Assembly (NCBI GenBank): GCA_019309545.1
Contig: JAFDGA010000004.1
Span: 97,025-161,024, forward strand
DNA length: 64,000 nucleotides
Origin: Deltaproteobacteria bacterium
Lineage (GTDB): Bacteria > Desulfobacterota > Desulfobaccia > Desulfobaccales > Desulfobaccaceae
Direction: 5' to 3'
Part shown: piece after piece, positions 36,292 to 46,223 of the stretch
How the letters are laid out: every line of letters begins with the position of its first letter
Numbering within the stretch: position 1 is the stretch's first letter
Position numbers and translations under genes: made by a program
The notes under the pieces: generated by a model
Database searches by the model: none
Told to the model about the DNA's origin: nothing
What the model saw: only the letters and a program-made list of their open reading frames with translations

Positions 36292-37533
36292 ATGTCAGAT
36301 ACTCCGATGTTAGATCAATTGGAAACCGGACCCTGGCCTAGCTTCGTTAAAGATTTGAAGCGCAAGGCCGCCCAAAAACCTCAGGTTAAGGACCTTTTAG
36401 GACAATTGGAGCGTTCTTATCGCGACAAGATTACCCACTGGAAGCATGGTGGGATCGTCGGCGTCTTGGGATATGGTTCCGGCATCATTGGCCGTTATTC
36501 CGACCTGCCGGATGAGTTTCCGGGGTTGGAGCATTTCCATACCATGCGTATTAACCATCCCTCGGGATGGTTTTATACTACCGAGGCCTTGCGCATGCTG
36601 TGCGACATCTGGGACCAGTACGGCAGCGGGGTTTTAAACATGCATGGTTCCACCGGGGATATCATTTTCCTGGGCACCACCACCGATAATTTGGAACCGT
36701 GCTTCCAAGCCTTGGCCCACAAAGGTTTCGATATCGGCGGCTCGGGGTCGGCCATGCGCAGCCCCAGTTGTTGCTGCGGCCCGGCCCGGTGTGAATGGTC
36801 CTGTTACGACACCATGGAAGCCTGCTATGATATCACCCAGGAATTCCAGTTTGAGCTGCATCGGCCTGGGTTCCCTTACAAATTTAAGTTTAAGTTCTCG
36901 GGCTGTCCCAATGATTGCGTGGCCGCGGTAGCGCGGGCCGATTGTTCGGTAATCGGCGTCTGGAAAGACGATATCCGCATTGACCAGGCGGCCGTTAAGG
37001 CCTATGCCGGCGGGGAACTGAAACCCAAAGGCGGCGGCGCCCATGTTGACAAACTGGATATCCAAAAGGATGTCGTAGACCTGTGCCCCACCCAATGCAT
37101 GAGCTGGGATGGCAGTACCCTGAAGATCAATGATCGCGAATGTAACCACTGCATGCATTGTATTAACCTGATGCCTCAGGCCCTACGGCCGGGCACCGAA
37201 AAGGGAGCTACCATCCTGTTAGGTTCCCATGCCCCGATTCTGGAAGGGGCTCAGATGAGCTGGGTGATCGTGCCCTTCATGGAAATGGAGAAGCCGTTCG
37301 ATGAGCTGAAGGAATTGGGTGCCAACATCATGGAATGGTGGACAGAAAACGGCAAGAACCGGGAGCGGGTCGGAGAGTTGATCCTGCGGCTGGGCATGCG
37401 CGAGTTCTGCAAGGCAGTGGGTCTAGATCCCGTGCCCCAGTCCATCAAGTGGCCGCGCTGTAACCCCTTCTTCTTCTGGCATGCGGAAGATTTCGAGGCT
37501 GAGGCCGAAGGTAAAACCTATATCAAATTGTAA
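36292..37533 (+). CDS. dsrA: Dissimilatory sulfite reductase alpha subunit
   Basis: DsrA pairs with DsrB in an alpha2beta2 sirohaem enzyme that reduces sulfite, with sulfur delivered to DsrC. The 413-residue product shows the sirohaem and [4Fe-4S] Cys motifs: [18 protein letters not shown] near residue 160, and [19 protein letters not shown] near 200. A ferredoxin-like domain follows, with [10 protein letters not shown] and [16 protein letters not shown] near 265-300. These and the length match reductive-type DsrA of sulfate reducers. GGGAGG lies upstream of the ATG. It is the first gene of dsrA-dsrB-dsrD-cbiA. Confidence 0.98.
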   Translation: MSDTPMLDQLETGPWPSFVKDLKRKAAQKPQVKDLLGQLERSYRDKITHWKHGGIVGVLGYGSGIIGRYSDLPDEFPGLEHFHTMRINHPSGWFYTTEALRMLCDIWDQYGSGVLNMHGSTGDIIFLGTTTDNLEPCFQALAHKGFDIGGSGSAMRSPSCCCGPARCEWSCYDTMEACYDITQEFQFELHRPGFPYKFKFKFSGCPNDCVAAVARADCSVIGVWKDDIRIDQAAVKAYAGGELKPKGGGAHVDKLDIQKDVVDLCPTQCMSWDGSTLKINDRECNHCMHCINLMPQALRPGTEKGATILLGSHAPILEGAQMSWVIVPFMEMEKPFDELKELGANIMEWWTENGKNRERVGELILRLGMREFCKAVGLDPVPQSIKWPRCNPFFFWHAEDFEAEAEGKTYIKL

Positions 37534-37616
37534 AGCTTTAATCAGTGCCGGCTAATCTATGACGCTATCACTGCATAACTTATCGAGAGTTCTAATCTTG
37601 TCAGGAGGTTGACAAC

Positions 37617-38690
37617 ATGGCAGAAGAAAGAATAACGGATATTGGGCCCCCACATTATGAACAGTTCTTACCCCCGGTAATTAAGGCAAATTACGGGAAA
37701 TGGAAATATCATGAAATTCCTCAACCCGGGGTGTTAAAGCATGTCGGCGAAAGCGGCGATGAGCTATATACGGTACGTTGTGGGGCCGGTCGTTTGTTAA
37801 CCACAGATTATGTCCGGGAGGTCTGCGATATTGCCGACAAATTCTGTGACGGGTATGTTCGCTGGACCAGCCGCAATAATATTGAGTTTTTGACCAACAA
37901 AAAAGAGAATGTCGAGCCCCTGATTGCGGCCATCAAAGCCCAGGGCTGGCCGGTAGGCGGTACCGGTCACGCCGTGACCAGTATCGTTCATACTCAGGGC
38001 TGGATTCACTGTCACACCCCGGCCATTGACGCCTCGGGGATCGTCAAGTCGGTGATGGACGATCTGTTCGAGTATTTTGGCCATCACACCCTGCCGGCCC
38101 AGGTGCGCATCTCCCTGGCCTGCTGTCTCAATATGTGTGGCGCGGTGCATTGCTCTGACATCGCCATCCTGGGCATCCACCGGACGGCGCCGAAAATCTT
38201 CCACGATAAATTAAGGCACTTGTGCGAAATCCCCACCACCATCGCCTCCTGCCCCACCGGTGCCATCCGGCCGCATCCGGACAAGAGCATCAAGAGCGTG
38301 GTGGTCAACGAGGAACGTTGCATGTACTGCGGCAACTGCTACACCATGTGCCCGGCCATGCCTTTATTTGATCCGGACAAAGGTGGAGTGGCCCTGTTGA
38401 TTGGCGGCAAGGTGTCCAACGCCAAGCATCCGCCGATGTTCTCCCGCTTGGGAGTACCTTATCTGCCCAACAATCCTCCCCGCTGGCCCGAAGTGGTTCA
38501 GGCTATCCGCAAGATTCTAACCACCTACGCTGAAAACGCCAAGAAATGGGAAAGATTGGGCGAGTGGGTCCAGCGGATCGGTTGGAACCGCTTCTTTGAA
38601 ATGTGTGAAATTCCGTTTACCTTCCAACACATTGATGATTATAAGTGGGCCTACGATACTTATAACACCTCAATGCATTTTAAATTTTAA
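37617..38690 (+). CDS. dsrB: Dissimilatory sulfite reductase beta subunit
   Basis: A 357-residue partner of DsrA, which carries the catalytic sirohaem in known structures. Visible: [32 protein letters not shown], the Cys cluster [17 protein letters not shown] near residue 170, [11 protein letters not shown], and the ferredoxin insert [20 protein letters not shown] near 235. AGGAGG lies 8 nt before ATG. The 83-nt gap after dsrA has no promoter-like sequence, so co-transcription is expected. Confidence 0.98.
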   Translation: MAEERITDIGPPHYEQFLPPVIKANYGKWKYHEIPQPGVLKHVGESGDELYTVRCGAGRLLTTDYVREVCDIADKFCDGYVRWTSRNNIEFLTNKKENVEPLIAAIKAQGWPVGGTGHAVTSIVHTQGWIHCHTPAIDASGIVKSVMDDLFEYFGHHTLPAQVRISLACCLNMCGAVHCSDIAILGIHRTAPKIFHDKLRHLCEIPTTIASCPTGAIRPHPDKSIKSVVVNEERCMYCGNCYTMCPAMPLFDPDKGGVALLIGGKVSNAKHPPMFSRLGVPYLPNNPPRWPEVVQAIRKILTTYAENAKKWERLGEWVQRIGWNRFFEMCEIPFTFQHIDDYKWAYDTYNTSMHFKF

Positions 38691-38703
38691 TTAAGGTGTA
38701 ATA

Positions 38704-38958
38704 ATGGCTGAACCAGTCCCCAAAGAAGAATTGGTAGAAAGTATCTACCAGGAAGTGGCCAAAGTCCAGGGTAAGAAACAGCTCAAGGCGGGCGATCTTA
38801 CCAAGCTGATGCTCAAGAAATATGGCGATCGGGTAAGCAAAAACGATGTCAAATACGCCATCAAAGAGTTGATTGATAGCGGCCGCTGCGTGTATACCTA
38901 TTTCGGCGGCAGCTTCGTCGAATTGCCCCATGAGGAAGGGGCGGCCAAAAAGCTCTAA
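38704..38958 (+). CDS. dsrD: DsrD, small partner of sulfite reductase
   Basis: An 84-residue winged-helix-like protein found only beside dsrAB in organisms with reductive Dsr. Visible: KQLKAGDLTKLMLKKYGDRVS, NDVKYAIKELIDSGRCVYTYFGGSF. Despite its fold it has been reported to activate DsrAB rather than bind DNA (established for Desulfovibrio-type DsrD). Its presence supports the sulfite-reducing direction. It begins 13 nt after dsrB, and its TAA overlaps the ATG of cbiA in TAATG, so the two are coupled. Confidence 0.96.
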   Translation: MAEPVPKEELVESIYQEVAKVQGKKQLKAGDLTKLMLKKYGDRVSKNDVKYAIKELIDSGRCVYTYFGGSFVELPHEEGAAKKL

Positions 38959-40403
38959 TGCCGCGACCCTGTCCCCGGTTGGTACTAACGGCCCTGCGGG
39001 GCGGGGCGGGTAAAACCACCCTGACCCTTGGCCTATTGGCCGCTTGGCGCCAACAGGGACGAGCGGTCGTGCCCTTTAAAAAAGGGCCGGATTATATTGA
39101 TCCGGCCTGGCATTCTCTGGCCGCCGGCCGGGCCTGCTACAACCTGGATCCGTTCCTGATGGATCGGGACCAGGTGTTGGCCTCGGTAGCCCATCATGCC
39201 GCCCAAGCTGATGGGGTCCTGATCGAAGGCAACCGCGGTCTATACGATGGCCTCGATGTTGAGGGCACGTCCAGCACAGCCGAGCTCGCCAAATTACTCC
39301 AGGCTCCAGTGGTGCTGGTGGTCGATTGCACCATGACCACCCGCACCGCCGCGGCCTTGGTGTTGGGTTGTCAACGCTTTGATGTTGAAGTCGCCCTCCG
39401 GGCCGTGGTTCTTAACCAGATCGCTCGTCCGCGCCACGAAGAGGTACTACGCGCCGCCATTGAGCGGTACTGTGGCCTCCCCGTCCTGGGAGCCATTCCT
39501 CGCCTTAAGTGTGCCGTCTTTCCTGAACGCCACATGGGTCTGGTGCCTCCCCAAGAGCACCGGGCAGCCCATCGGGCAGTAGCTACCGCCCTTGATTTGG
39601 CCCAGAAATATTTGGATATTGATCGCCTCTGGGAGTTGGCGGACCAGGCGCCTTTTTTGCCCTCGGGGACATTGGCGGGTGGCAATGAGTTCCAGTCCGG
39701 GGTAGAACAGGTGGTAATCGGGATCGTTCGAGATTCCGCCTTTCAATTCTATTATCCAGAAAATCTGGAGTTGTTAACCCGCCTGGGAGCCCGCCTGGTA
39801 GAGATCAATGCCTTGCAGGATCACTTTCTGCCGCTGATAGATGCTTTGTACATTGGCGGTGGTTTCCCAGAAACCCATGCCGCGGCCCTGGCTAATAATG
39901 AAAGCTTGCGCCGCTGTGTCTGGCAAGCCGCCGAGGGTGGATTGCCGATTTATGCCGAATGCGGCGGTTTAATGTATTTAGGGGAAAGCCTGGTCCTGGC
40001 GGGGCAAACCTATCCCATGGCCGGAGTCCTGCCCTTATCCTTTAAGCTGGGCAAACGGCCCCAGGGTCACGGCTATACCATTGCGGCGGTGGAAGGACCG
40101 AATCCCTTTTTCCCGGTTGGAACTCAATTAAGGGGCCATGAATTCCACTATTCCCGGGTGATCAACTCTCAAATAAAGCCTGAGGACATGGTTTTTCGGC
40201 TCCAGCGCGGTCAAGGCATTATCGAGCAGCGAGATGGTGTGTGCTATAAGAATGTTTTGGCTACTTTTACTCATATCCACGCTCTGGGCACCGCTGGATG
40301 GGCCGAAGCCGTGGTCCATCAAGCGCTTAAATTTCGTGACCAAAACCGGCTGGCAAGATCCCACCTCCCCCCGGCTTGCGGCTATAAAGAGCTGGCTATT
40401 TAA
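38958..40403 (+). CDS. cbiA: Cobyrinic acid a,c-diamide synthase family amidotransferase (DsrN/CbiA)
   Basis: A 481-residue ATP-dependent glutamine amidotransferase. The N-terminal P-loop domain reads LTALRGGAGKTTLTLGLLAAW, PFKKGPDYIDPAWHSLAAGR and EGNRGLYDGLD. The C-terminal class I GATase domain reads YIGGGFPETHAAAL, YAECGGLMYLGESL (Cys nucleophile) and GHEFHYSRV, THIHALGT. CbiA amidates the a and c side chains of cobyrinic acid. In the dsr operon this gene is called dsrN and is thought to amidate the sirohaem of DsrAB. Its ATG overlaps the dsrD stop by one base, so expression is tied to dsr. Confidence 0.93.
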   Translation: MPRPCPRLVLTALRGGAGKTTLTLGLLAAWRQQGRAVVPFKKGPDYIDPAWHSLAAGRACYNLDPFLMDRDQVLASVAHHAAQADGVLIEGNRGLYDGLDVEGTSSTAELAKLLQAPVVLVVDCTMTTRTAAALVLGCQRFDVEVALRAVVLNQIARPRHEEVLRAAIERYCGLPVLGAIPRLKCAVFPERHMGLVPPQEHRAAHRAVATALDLAQKYLDIDRLWELADQAPFLPSGTLAGGNEFQSGVEQVVIGIVRDSAFQFYYPENLELLTRLGARLVEINALQDHFLPLIDALYIGGGFPETHAAALANNESLRRCVWQAAEGGLPIYAECGGLMYLGESLVLAGQTYPMAGVLPLSFKLGKRPQGHGYTIAAVEGPNPFFPVGTQLRGHEFHYSRVINSQIKPEDMVFRLQRGQGIIEQRDGVCYKNVLATFTHIHALGTAGWAEAVVHQALKFRDQNRLARSHLPPACGYKELAI

Positions 40404-40459
40404 CCCCTTGAGAGGCAAAATCCCCCTCTTTTCAGAACTTCGGGGGGATAACTTTTTCC

Positions 40460-40487
40460 TTGACATTGCTTGGTGCTCTATTATATA
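40460..40487 (+). promoter_or_regulatory. Promoter of the ferredoxin gene
   Basis: TTGACA (40460-40465), a 16-nt spacer, then TATATA (40482-40487). It lies about 205 nt before the ferredoxin start, giving a long untranslated leader in which no known riboswitch was recognised. It suggests the ferredoxin can be expressed independently of dsr. Confidence 0.6.
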
Positions 40488-40691
40488 CGAATTACCATAG
40501 GGGATTGTGAAAAAAGTATCTTGTTTGGCAGGCCGATAATTTCAGGAGCCGCTCTGGTTGTTGAACAGGCCTCAGAAAGAGATTGATCAGCATCCGATGG
40601 TCTCACGGCTTGCTAGACGTGGATGCTTTTTGATTTCCAAGACGTACTTATTAATCAAAGTGAGTATAAGAAGAAGGAGGTGAAACAACCC

Positions 40692-40880
40692 ATGGCGTGG
40701 CGTGTTGAGGTTGATGAGGAAAAATGTGAAGGTTGCGAGGAGTGCGTTAACGTCTGTCCCTCTGGAGTCCTCGAACTACAGAATGAAAAAGCTGTAGTCG
40801 TTAATGAGGAAGAATGTTTGGGCTGTGAAAGCTGTATCGAGGTCTGTCCTACCGGGGCGATTACCGTCACCGAGGTTTAA
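40692..40880 (+). CDS. 2x[4Fe-4S] ferredoxin
   Basis: A 62-residue bacterial-type ferredoxin with two complete CX2CX2CX3CP motifs: CEGCEECVNVCP near residue 11 and CLGCESCIEVCP near 41. It carries low-potential electrons; the position after dsr suggests a role in sulfate respiration or pyruvate/CO oxidation (inference). The ATG at 40692 follows AAGGAGGTGA by 8-11 nt, an exceptionally strong ribosome site, so the longer open frame from 40623 is not used. Confidence 0.95.
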   Translation: MAWRVEVDEEKCEGCEECVNVCPSGVLELQNEKAVVVNEEECLGCESCIEVCPTGAITVTEV

Positions 40881-40899
40881 GCTTCAGCTTCACAGAAAA

Positions 40900-40933
40900 G
40901 CGCTGGCCTGTGTCAAAGGCCAGCGCAATTTTT
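40900..40933 (+). terminator. Rho-independent terminator after ferredoxin
   Basis: A 10-bp perfect stem GCGCTGGCCT/AGGCCAGCGC with loop GTGTCAA, followed by AATTTTT. It lies 20 nt after the ferredoxin stop. The convergent SlyD gene ends 17 nt further, so it may serve both strands. Confidence 0.92.
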
Positions 40934-40949
40934 AACATTTGAGACAATT

Positions 40950-41450
40950 CTAGCCTACCAAAATATCATCTTGACAGGTTTGGCATTTCTGCCGGGGCTC
41001 TAATTCTTCCTGGGTAGCTGGTCGCACTTCTAAGATGCGCACGGAATAGTGAAGGTCTTTGCCAGCCAGTGGATGGTTCATATCCAGAACTACGCTATTT
41101 TCCTTGACTTCCGTAACAATAAAGGGATAATCTAGAGGTATCAAGGAGTTGGCCGGGGTAACTCGTAGTCCCGGGTGGAGCTTCATTTCGGCCGGGAAAC
41201 AGCTGCGGTTCCATGCTTGTACCTGGCTTGGTTCATGCGGACCAAAGGCTTGCGCGGCGGGGATGACAAATTCGCGGGACTCATTTTCTTTAAGACCCAT
41301 AAGTCGCACTTCCAGGCTGGGGAGAAGTTCGTTATAGCCGGCAACGAAAGTTAAGATGGCCGGGTGCTCTTCCGAGCCTTTAATAAATTCCCCGTTATCC
41401 AGGCAAAGGCGATATTCTAACCGGACGAAACAATCTTTTTGGATATCCAT
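40950..41450 (-). CDS. slyD: FKBP-type peptidyl-prolyl isomerase (SlyD-like)
   Basis: A 166-residue folding helper. The N-terminal FKBP half shows FVRLEYRLCLDNGEFIKGSE, LLPSLEVRLMGLKENESREF, VIPAAQAFGPH. An insert-in-flap chaperone domain follows (VTPANSLIPLDYPFIVTEVK, then VLDMNHPLAGKDLHYSVRIL), where NHPLAGK is the SlyD signature. The C-terminus has a CQTCQDD tail that may bind metal, shorter than the His-rich tail of E. coli SlyD. AAGGAG lies before the ATG at 41450. It stands alone, convergent with the ferredoxin. Confidence 0.92.
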   Translation of the reverse strand: MDIQKDCFVRLEYRLCLDNGEFIKGSEEHPAILTFVAGYNELLPSLEVRLMGLKENESREFVIPAAQAFGPHEPSQVQAWNRSCFPAEMKLHPGLRVTPANSLIPLDYPFIVTEVKENSVVLDMNHPLAGKDLHYSVRILEVRPATQEELEPRQKCQTCQDDILVG

Positions 41451-41551
41451 TAATGGTGACTCCTTTTCAAGGCTTGGTTAAGCTTCTCTAAAAAACCGCG
41501 GCATGTCAAGGTCCAACCAATAATTATTGATCTGGGATTATCTGGGGCGAG

Positions 41552-42007
41552 ATGATCAGGAAGGCCCGCGTTGCCGACGTTAAAGAAATCCGCCGTATTT
41601 TACAGCTGTTTGCCAGCCGCGGGGAACTTTTACCCCGCACCATGGGTGAACTCTATAGCCAGGTCCGGGATTATTTTGTCTACCAAGAGAATGGCCAGGG
41701 GCCCCTGTGTGGCATTGCCGCCTTGCATGTCAGTTGGGAAGATTTAGGGGAGATACGCTCTCTTGCCGTCCTTGATCCATATCGACAGCGCGGCATCGGC
41801 AGTCAATTAGTCGAGATGTGTCTCTCCGAGGCTATCACTCTGGGTTTAGAGCGGGTTTTCGTCCTCACCTACCGTCCTGATTTTTTTGCCCGTTTTGGCT
41901 TTAAAATAATAGATAAAAACATCCTGCCCCATATAGTTTGGGCTGATTGTGTGAGATGTCCCAAGTTCCCTGACTGTGACGAGGTCGCCCTGATGCTGGA
42001 ATATTAA
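41552..42007 (+). CDS. GNAT acetyltransferase, short N-acetylglutamate synthase-like (ArgA-type)
   Basis: A 151-residue GNAT enzyme. Visible: MIRKARVADVKEIRRILQLF, RGELLPRTMGELYSQVRDYF, IRSLAVLDPYRQRGIGSQLV (acetyl-CoA motif A RQRGIG), and FVLTYRPDFFARFGFKIIDK. This matches the C-terminal acetyltransferase half of ArgA, without the amino acid kinase domain. Stand-alone short versions act as N-acetylglutamate synthase in some bacteria. argJ, which regenerates acetylglutamate, lies 2.8 kb downstream, consistent with an arginine role (inference). A CVRCPKFPDC segment near the C-terminus is a feature of these short forms. Confidence 0.82.
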   Translation: MIRKARVADVKEIRRILQLFASRGELLPRTMGELYSQVRDYFVYQENGQGPLCGIAALHVSWEDLGEIRSLAVLDPYRQRGIGSQLVEMCLSEAITLGLERVFVLTYRPDFFARFGFKIIDKNILPHIVWADCVRCPKFPDCDEVALMLEY

Positions 42008-42140
42008 CTTACCGGGATGAATCGGAGAGTCTTGACAGACCCCTCATTCAGAGCTATTATATTAAATATTGGAAGGGGGAAATTCTTTACAAAGCTAAGT
42101 CTAGGGCTTAACGAACCGTGGAAGACAAGTTATTGTAAAT

Positions 42141-42172
42141 CCCGATGAAGTGAGGCTTTATCGGGTTTTTTT
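42141..42172 (+). terminator. Rho-independent terminator upstream of secA
   Basis: Stem CCCGATgAAG/CTTtATCGGG with a 5-nt loop, followed by seven T residues (42166-42172). It lies 134 nt after the GNAT gene and separates it from secA. Confidence 0.88.
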
Positions 42173-42334
42173 AATGCTAACCGCCAAAAGCTTGGCAGCC
42201 TTGGGAAGGACTTCGAGTTATACTAGTTTGAGTTTCAAGTGCCACCGAAAACGATACTAAGTTAAGATTCCCCTTTAATATTTTAGCCAAAGATATTGTA
42301 AACCAAAAAAGGTTTTAGAAGATAGCTTAAAATC

Positions 42335-44854
42335 ATGTTTGGAGCAATTGTTAAAAAGATTTTTGGCAGTAAAAATGAGCGCGAATTGCGCCGGTTGGTC
42401 CCGCTGGTAGATCGGGTCAACAGCCTGGAGCCGGGTTTGCAAAAACTCTCCGACGCCGAGTTGCAGGCCAAGACGGCGGAATTCAAGACCCGGCTGGAGA
42501 ACGGCGAGAGCCTGGAGGAGTTGTTGCCGGAGGCCTTTGCCGTGGCCCGGGAAGCCTCGGTCCGGGTATTGGGGATGCGCCCCTTTGATGTGCAGATTAT
42601 TGGCGCGGCGGTGCTGCACCAAGGCAAAATTGCCGAGATGAAGACCGGGGAAGGCAAGACCCTGGTGGCTGTATTGCCGGTCTATCTCAACGCCCTGACC
42701 GGCCAGGGCGTGCATGTGGTTACCGTCAACGATTATCTGGCCCGCCGCGATAGTGCCTGGATGGGTGGGATTTATCAATTTTTAGGTTTAACCGTCGGGA
42801 CCATCGTCCACGGTCTGGATGACCAGGAACGCCGCCAGGCTTACGCGGCTGATGTGACCTACGGCACCAATAATGAATTCGGCTTTGATTACCTGCGGGA
42901 TAACATGAAGTTCTCCCTGGCGGATTACGTGCAACGCGGCTTTAACTACGCCATTGTCGACGAAGTGGACTCCATCCTGATCGATGAGGCCCGGACGCCG
43001 CTGATCATTTCCGGACCGGCAGAGGAATCGACCGAGCTTTATGTCCGTCTCGACCGAGTGGTGCCCCGGCTGAAATCTGGTCAGGACTATACCATAGATG
43101 AAAAATCCCGCACCGTGGCTCTGACTGATGAGGGAGTGGCCCGGGTGGAAAAACTGATCCGGGTGACCAATCTCTATGACCCTAAAAATATTGAAATCTT
43201 ACACCACATCAATCAAGCCCTCAAGGCCCATTGCCTGTTCAAACGGGATGTAGATTACATTGTTAAGGACGGCCAGGTGATCATTGTCGACGAATTTACT
43301 GGCCGGCTGATGCCAGGGCGGCGCTACTCAGATGGTCTGCACCAAGCCCTGGAAGCCAAAGAGGGGGTCAGGATCGAAAGCGAGAACCAGACCCTGGCCT
43401 CCATAACCTTCCAGAATTTTTTCCGGATGTATAACAAGTTGGCCGGAATGACCGGGACCGCCGATACCGAAGCCGAGGAATTCAAAAAGATTTACAACCT
43501 GGATGTGGTGGTCATCCCTACCCATAAGCAGATGATTCGAATTGACAACCCCGATGTCATCTATAAATCGGAGGCCGAAAAGTTTAATGCCATCGTGGAG
43601 GAGATCAAGGACTGCCACCAGCGGGGACAACCGGTTCTGGTGGGTACCACCTCGGTGGAAAAGTCGGAGCGGCTGAGCCGGATGCTCAAACGAGAGGGCA
43701 TCAAGCACGAGGTGTTGAATGCCAAGCACCATGAAAAAGAGGCTCAGATCGTGGCCCAGGCCGGACAATGGGGCGCGGTCACCATCGCCACTAACATGGC
43801 GGGCCGGGGCACCGATATCGTCCTGGGTTCCGGGGTGATAGAGACCGGGGGATTGCATATCCTGGGCACCGAACGTCACGAAAGCCGTCGCATCGATAAT
43901 CAGCTGCGCGGCCGTTCCGGGCGCCAGGGCGACCCGGGCACCTCCAGATTTTACCTGTCCCTGGAGGATGATCTGTTGCGCATCTTTGGCTCGGACCGTA
44001 TCAAGGGCTTTATGGGCCGCCTGGGCATGGAAGATGGTCAGCCCATCGAACACAAGATGATCACTAACGCCATTGAACGAGCCCAGAAACGGGTGGAAGG
44101 CCATAACTTTGACATCCGCAAACACCTCCTGGAATATGACAATGTCATGAACAAACAACGGGAGGTGATCTATAATCAGCGGCGAGAGATTTTGCAAGGC
44201 CAGAACCTCAAGGAGGATGTCCTGGATATTGCCCTGGAGCTGGTCGAAGAGATGGTGGAAGAATATACCAGTGACCAGGCCTTACCGGAAGAATGGGATC
44301 TGCAAGGTCTGGAAATGGCCTGTTTACGGCAGTTCGGTTTGCAGTTGAATCTTAATCCCGGCAATCCCCATGAGCTGAGCCAGGAAGATTTAAAAGATTA
44401 TCTGTATCAACAGGTGCAACAGGCCTATGAGGCCAAGGAACAAGAGCTTGGACCCGAAATTTTTCCGGAATTGCAGCAGATGATCATGTTGCAGATGGTG
44501 GATAATAATTGGAAAGAGCATCTGTTATCCATGGATCATCTTCGGGATGGCATCGGGCTCCGGGGGTACGCCCAGGTGGATCCTCTCCGGGAGTATCAGC
44601 GGGAAGGCTACAGCATGTTTGTGGACATGATCCACCGCATCAAGGAAGATACCATTCGGGCGCTGTTCCATATTCGTCTGCGACAGCCCCAGGAATATGC
44701 CGAGCCGGAACGTCAGGAACAGCCGCTGGTTTTCAGTCACGGCGGCAACGGCGAGCGCCAGCCGGTGAAAAGAGAAGGCAAGAAAGTAGGGCGTAATGAC
44801 CCTTGTCCCTGTGGAAGTGGAAAAAAATACAAAAAGTGTTGTGGCCGCAAATAA
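42335..44854 (+). CDS. secA: Preprotein translocase ATPase SecA
   Basis: An 839-residue motor that drives exported proteins through SecYEG. It has Walker [39 protein letters not shown], the DEAD-type [20 protein letters not shown], preprotein cross-linking domain, [18 protein letters not shown], the arginine-finger region [12 protein letters not shown] and [13 protein letters not shown], then the scaffold domain. The last 20 residues are a SEC-C zinc motif, [18 protein letters not shown], that binds SecB and ribosomes. Length is normal. argJ starts 4 nt after its stop. Confidence 0.98.
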   Translation: MFGAIVKKIFGSKNERELRRLVPLVDRVNSLEPGLQKLSDAELQAKTAEFKTRLENGESLEELLPEAFAVAREASVRVLGMRPFDVQIIGAAVLHQGKIAEMKTGEGKTLVAVLPVYLNALTGQGVHVVTVNDYLARRDSAWMGGIYQFLGLTVGTIVHGLDDQERRQAYAADVTYGTNNEFGFDYLRDNMKFSLADYVQRGFNYAIVDEVDSILIDEARTPLIISGPAEESTELYVRLDRVVPRLKSGQDYTIDEKSRTVALTDEGVARVEKLIRVTNLYDPKNIEILHHINQALKAHCLFKRDVDYIVKDGQVIIVDEFTGRLMPGRRYSDGLHQALEAKEGVRIESENQTLASITFQNFFRMYNKLAGMTGTADTEAEEFKKIYNLDVVVIPTHKQMIRIDNPDVIYKSEAEKFNAIVEEIKDCHQRGQPVLVGTTSVEKSERLSRMLKREGIKHEVLNAKHHEKEAQIVAQAGQWGAVTIATNMAGRGTDIVLGSGVIETGGLHILGTERHESRRIDNQLRGRSGRQGDPGTSRFYLSLEDDLLRIFGSDRIKGFMGRLGMEDGQPIEHKMITNAIERAQKRVEGHNFDIRKHLLEYDNVMNKQREVIYNQRREILQGQNLKEDVLDIALELVEEMVEEYTSDQALPEEWDLQGLEMACLRQFGLQLNLNPGNPHELSQEDLKDYLYQQVQQAYEAKEQELGPEIFPELQQMIMLQMVDNNWKEHLLSMDHLRDGIGLRGYAQVDPLREYQREGYSMFVDMIHRIKEDTIRALFHIRLRQPQEYAEPERQEQPLVFSHGGNGERQPVKREGKKVGRNDPCPCGSGKKYKKCCGRK

Positions 44855-44858
44855 GTTG

Positions 44859-46040
44859 ATGGTGCCGGGCTTTCGGGCCGCGGCCGGGGGGGCCGGTATC
44901 AAAAAAGGCCAGCAGCTCGACCTGGCCCTGATTACCGCCATCCGACCAGCCGCCGCCGCGGGAGTGTTTACCACCAACCGAGTAAAGGCGGCCCCAGTGG
45001 TGATCTGTCGAGAGCGGTTGCGGTCCGGCCGGGCCCAGGCCATTCTGGTCAACAGTGGCAACGCCAATGCCTGCACCGGCGCTGATGGCCTGGAAGCAGC
45101 CTGGGAAGCGACGCATTGGGCGGCGCGTTATCTGGACATCCCCGATAAATTGGTCTTGCCTGCCTCGACCGGGGTTATCGGCCAGAAGTTGGCCCCCGAA
45201 AAGATTGTGGCGGCCCTGCCCGGGCTAGTGGCCCGCCTGGCCCCTGAGAGTCTTTCGGAAGTGGCCCAGGCCATAATGACCACCGATACCATTCCCAAGA
45301 CCGCCCAGATGGAGGGAAATCTCGGGGATTATCCGATCACCGTGGCTGGCATTGCCAAGGGAGCTGGAATGATCCATCCCCGGATGGCCACCCTGTTGGC
45401 TTTTATCCTTACCGATGCGGACATTGGCCCGCGCCTCTTAAAAACCTATCTCAAAGCCGGGCTGCCTCAGAGTTTCAACCGGATCAGCGTTGATGGCGAT
45501 ACCAGCACCAATGACACCGTCCTGGTGTTGGCCAGCGGTCAGGCTCACAACCAGCCCATCGATAACCCGGACAGCCCGGAAGGTCAGGCTTTTGCCAGCC
45601 TGCTGCACCAGGTCATGATTGACTTGGCCGGCCAGATCGTCCGGGATGGCGAGGGTGCTCACCATTGCTTTCGGGTAATCGTAGAAGGAGCGGCCAGTGC
45701 CGTTGACGCCCGCAAGGCCGCGGAAACCGTGGCTACTTCGCCTCTGGTGAAAACCGCGGTCAGCGGCGCCGATGCCAATTGGGGGCGAATCATGGCGGCT
45801 TTGGGGCGCTCCGGCGCCCGGCTCGACCCGGAGCGGGTGGAGATCTTTTATGGCCCCTATCAAGTCGTCAAAAATGGCCAAGCAGTGGACGTGGAAGCCG
45901 AGCAGGCGGCTCATGAACTGATGCTGAGCGGCTCCTTTGACCTGACCATCCGCCTCCACCGGGGCGATTTTTCGGATTATTACCTGACCTGCGACCTGAC
46001 CGCTGATTACGTCCGCATCAACGCCAAATACCGCAGCTGA
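44859..46040 (+). CDS. argJ: Bifunctional ornithine acetyltransferase/N-acetylglutamate synthase
   Basis: About 393 residues. ArgJ moves acetyl from N-acetylornithine to glutamate, recycling it in arginine synthesis. Visible: VPGFRAAAGGAGIKKGQQLD, AAAAGVFTTNRVKAAPV, AILVNSGNANACTG, and the autoprocessing site GIAKGAGMIHPRMATLLAFI, where the precursor is cut before the Thr nucleophile. Later NRISVDGDTSTNDTVLVLASG and GADANWGRIMAALGRSGA are ArgJ landmarks. The start is ATG 44859, 4 nt after secA; the frame is open into secA (ATG 44796), so the start is uncertain. Confidence 0.94.
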   Translation: MVPGFRAAAGGAGIKKGQQLDLALITAIRPAAAAGVFTTNRVKAAPVVICRERLRSGRAQAILVNSGNANACTGADGLEAAWEATHWAARYLDIPDKLVLPASTGVIGQKLAPEKIVAALPGLVARLAPESLSEVAQAIMTTDTIPKTAQMEGNLGDYPITVAGIAKGAGMIHPRMATLLAFILTDADIGPRLLKTYLKAGLPQSFNRISVDGDTSTNDTVLVLASGQAHNQPIDNPDSPEGQAFASLLHQVMIDLAGQIVRDGEGAHHCFRVIVEGAASAVDARKAAETVATSPLVKTAVSGADANWGRIMAALGRSGARLDPERVEIFYGPYQVVKNGQAVDVEAEQAAHELMLSGSFDLTIRLHRGDFSDYYLTCDLTADYVRINAKYRS

Positions 46041-46223
46041 TTAAGGGATATTTGGACCCATACCAGGTTGGTTCAAAAAACTATTTTTTCTTGACCATGG
46101 GGGCGGAATTCATTACGCCCAAAAGGGTTTACCGGCAAAGGAAAGGGAGGTCCGGAAAGGTAAGCTGATCATCTCCCCCTGAATCGACCCAGAATCCCCA
46201 GTCGTCCAAGATTTGGTAGAAAT

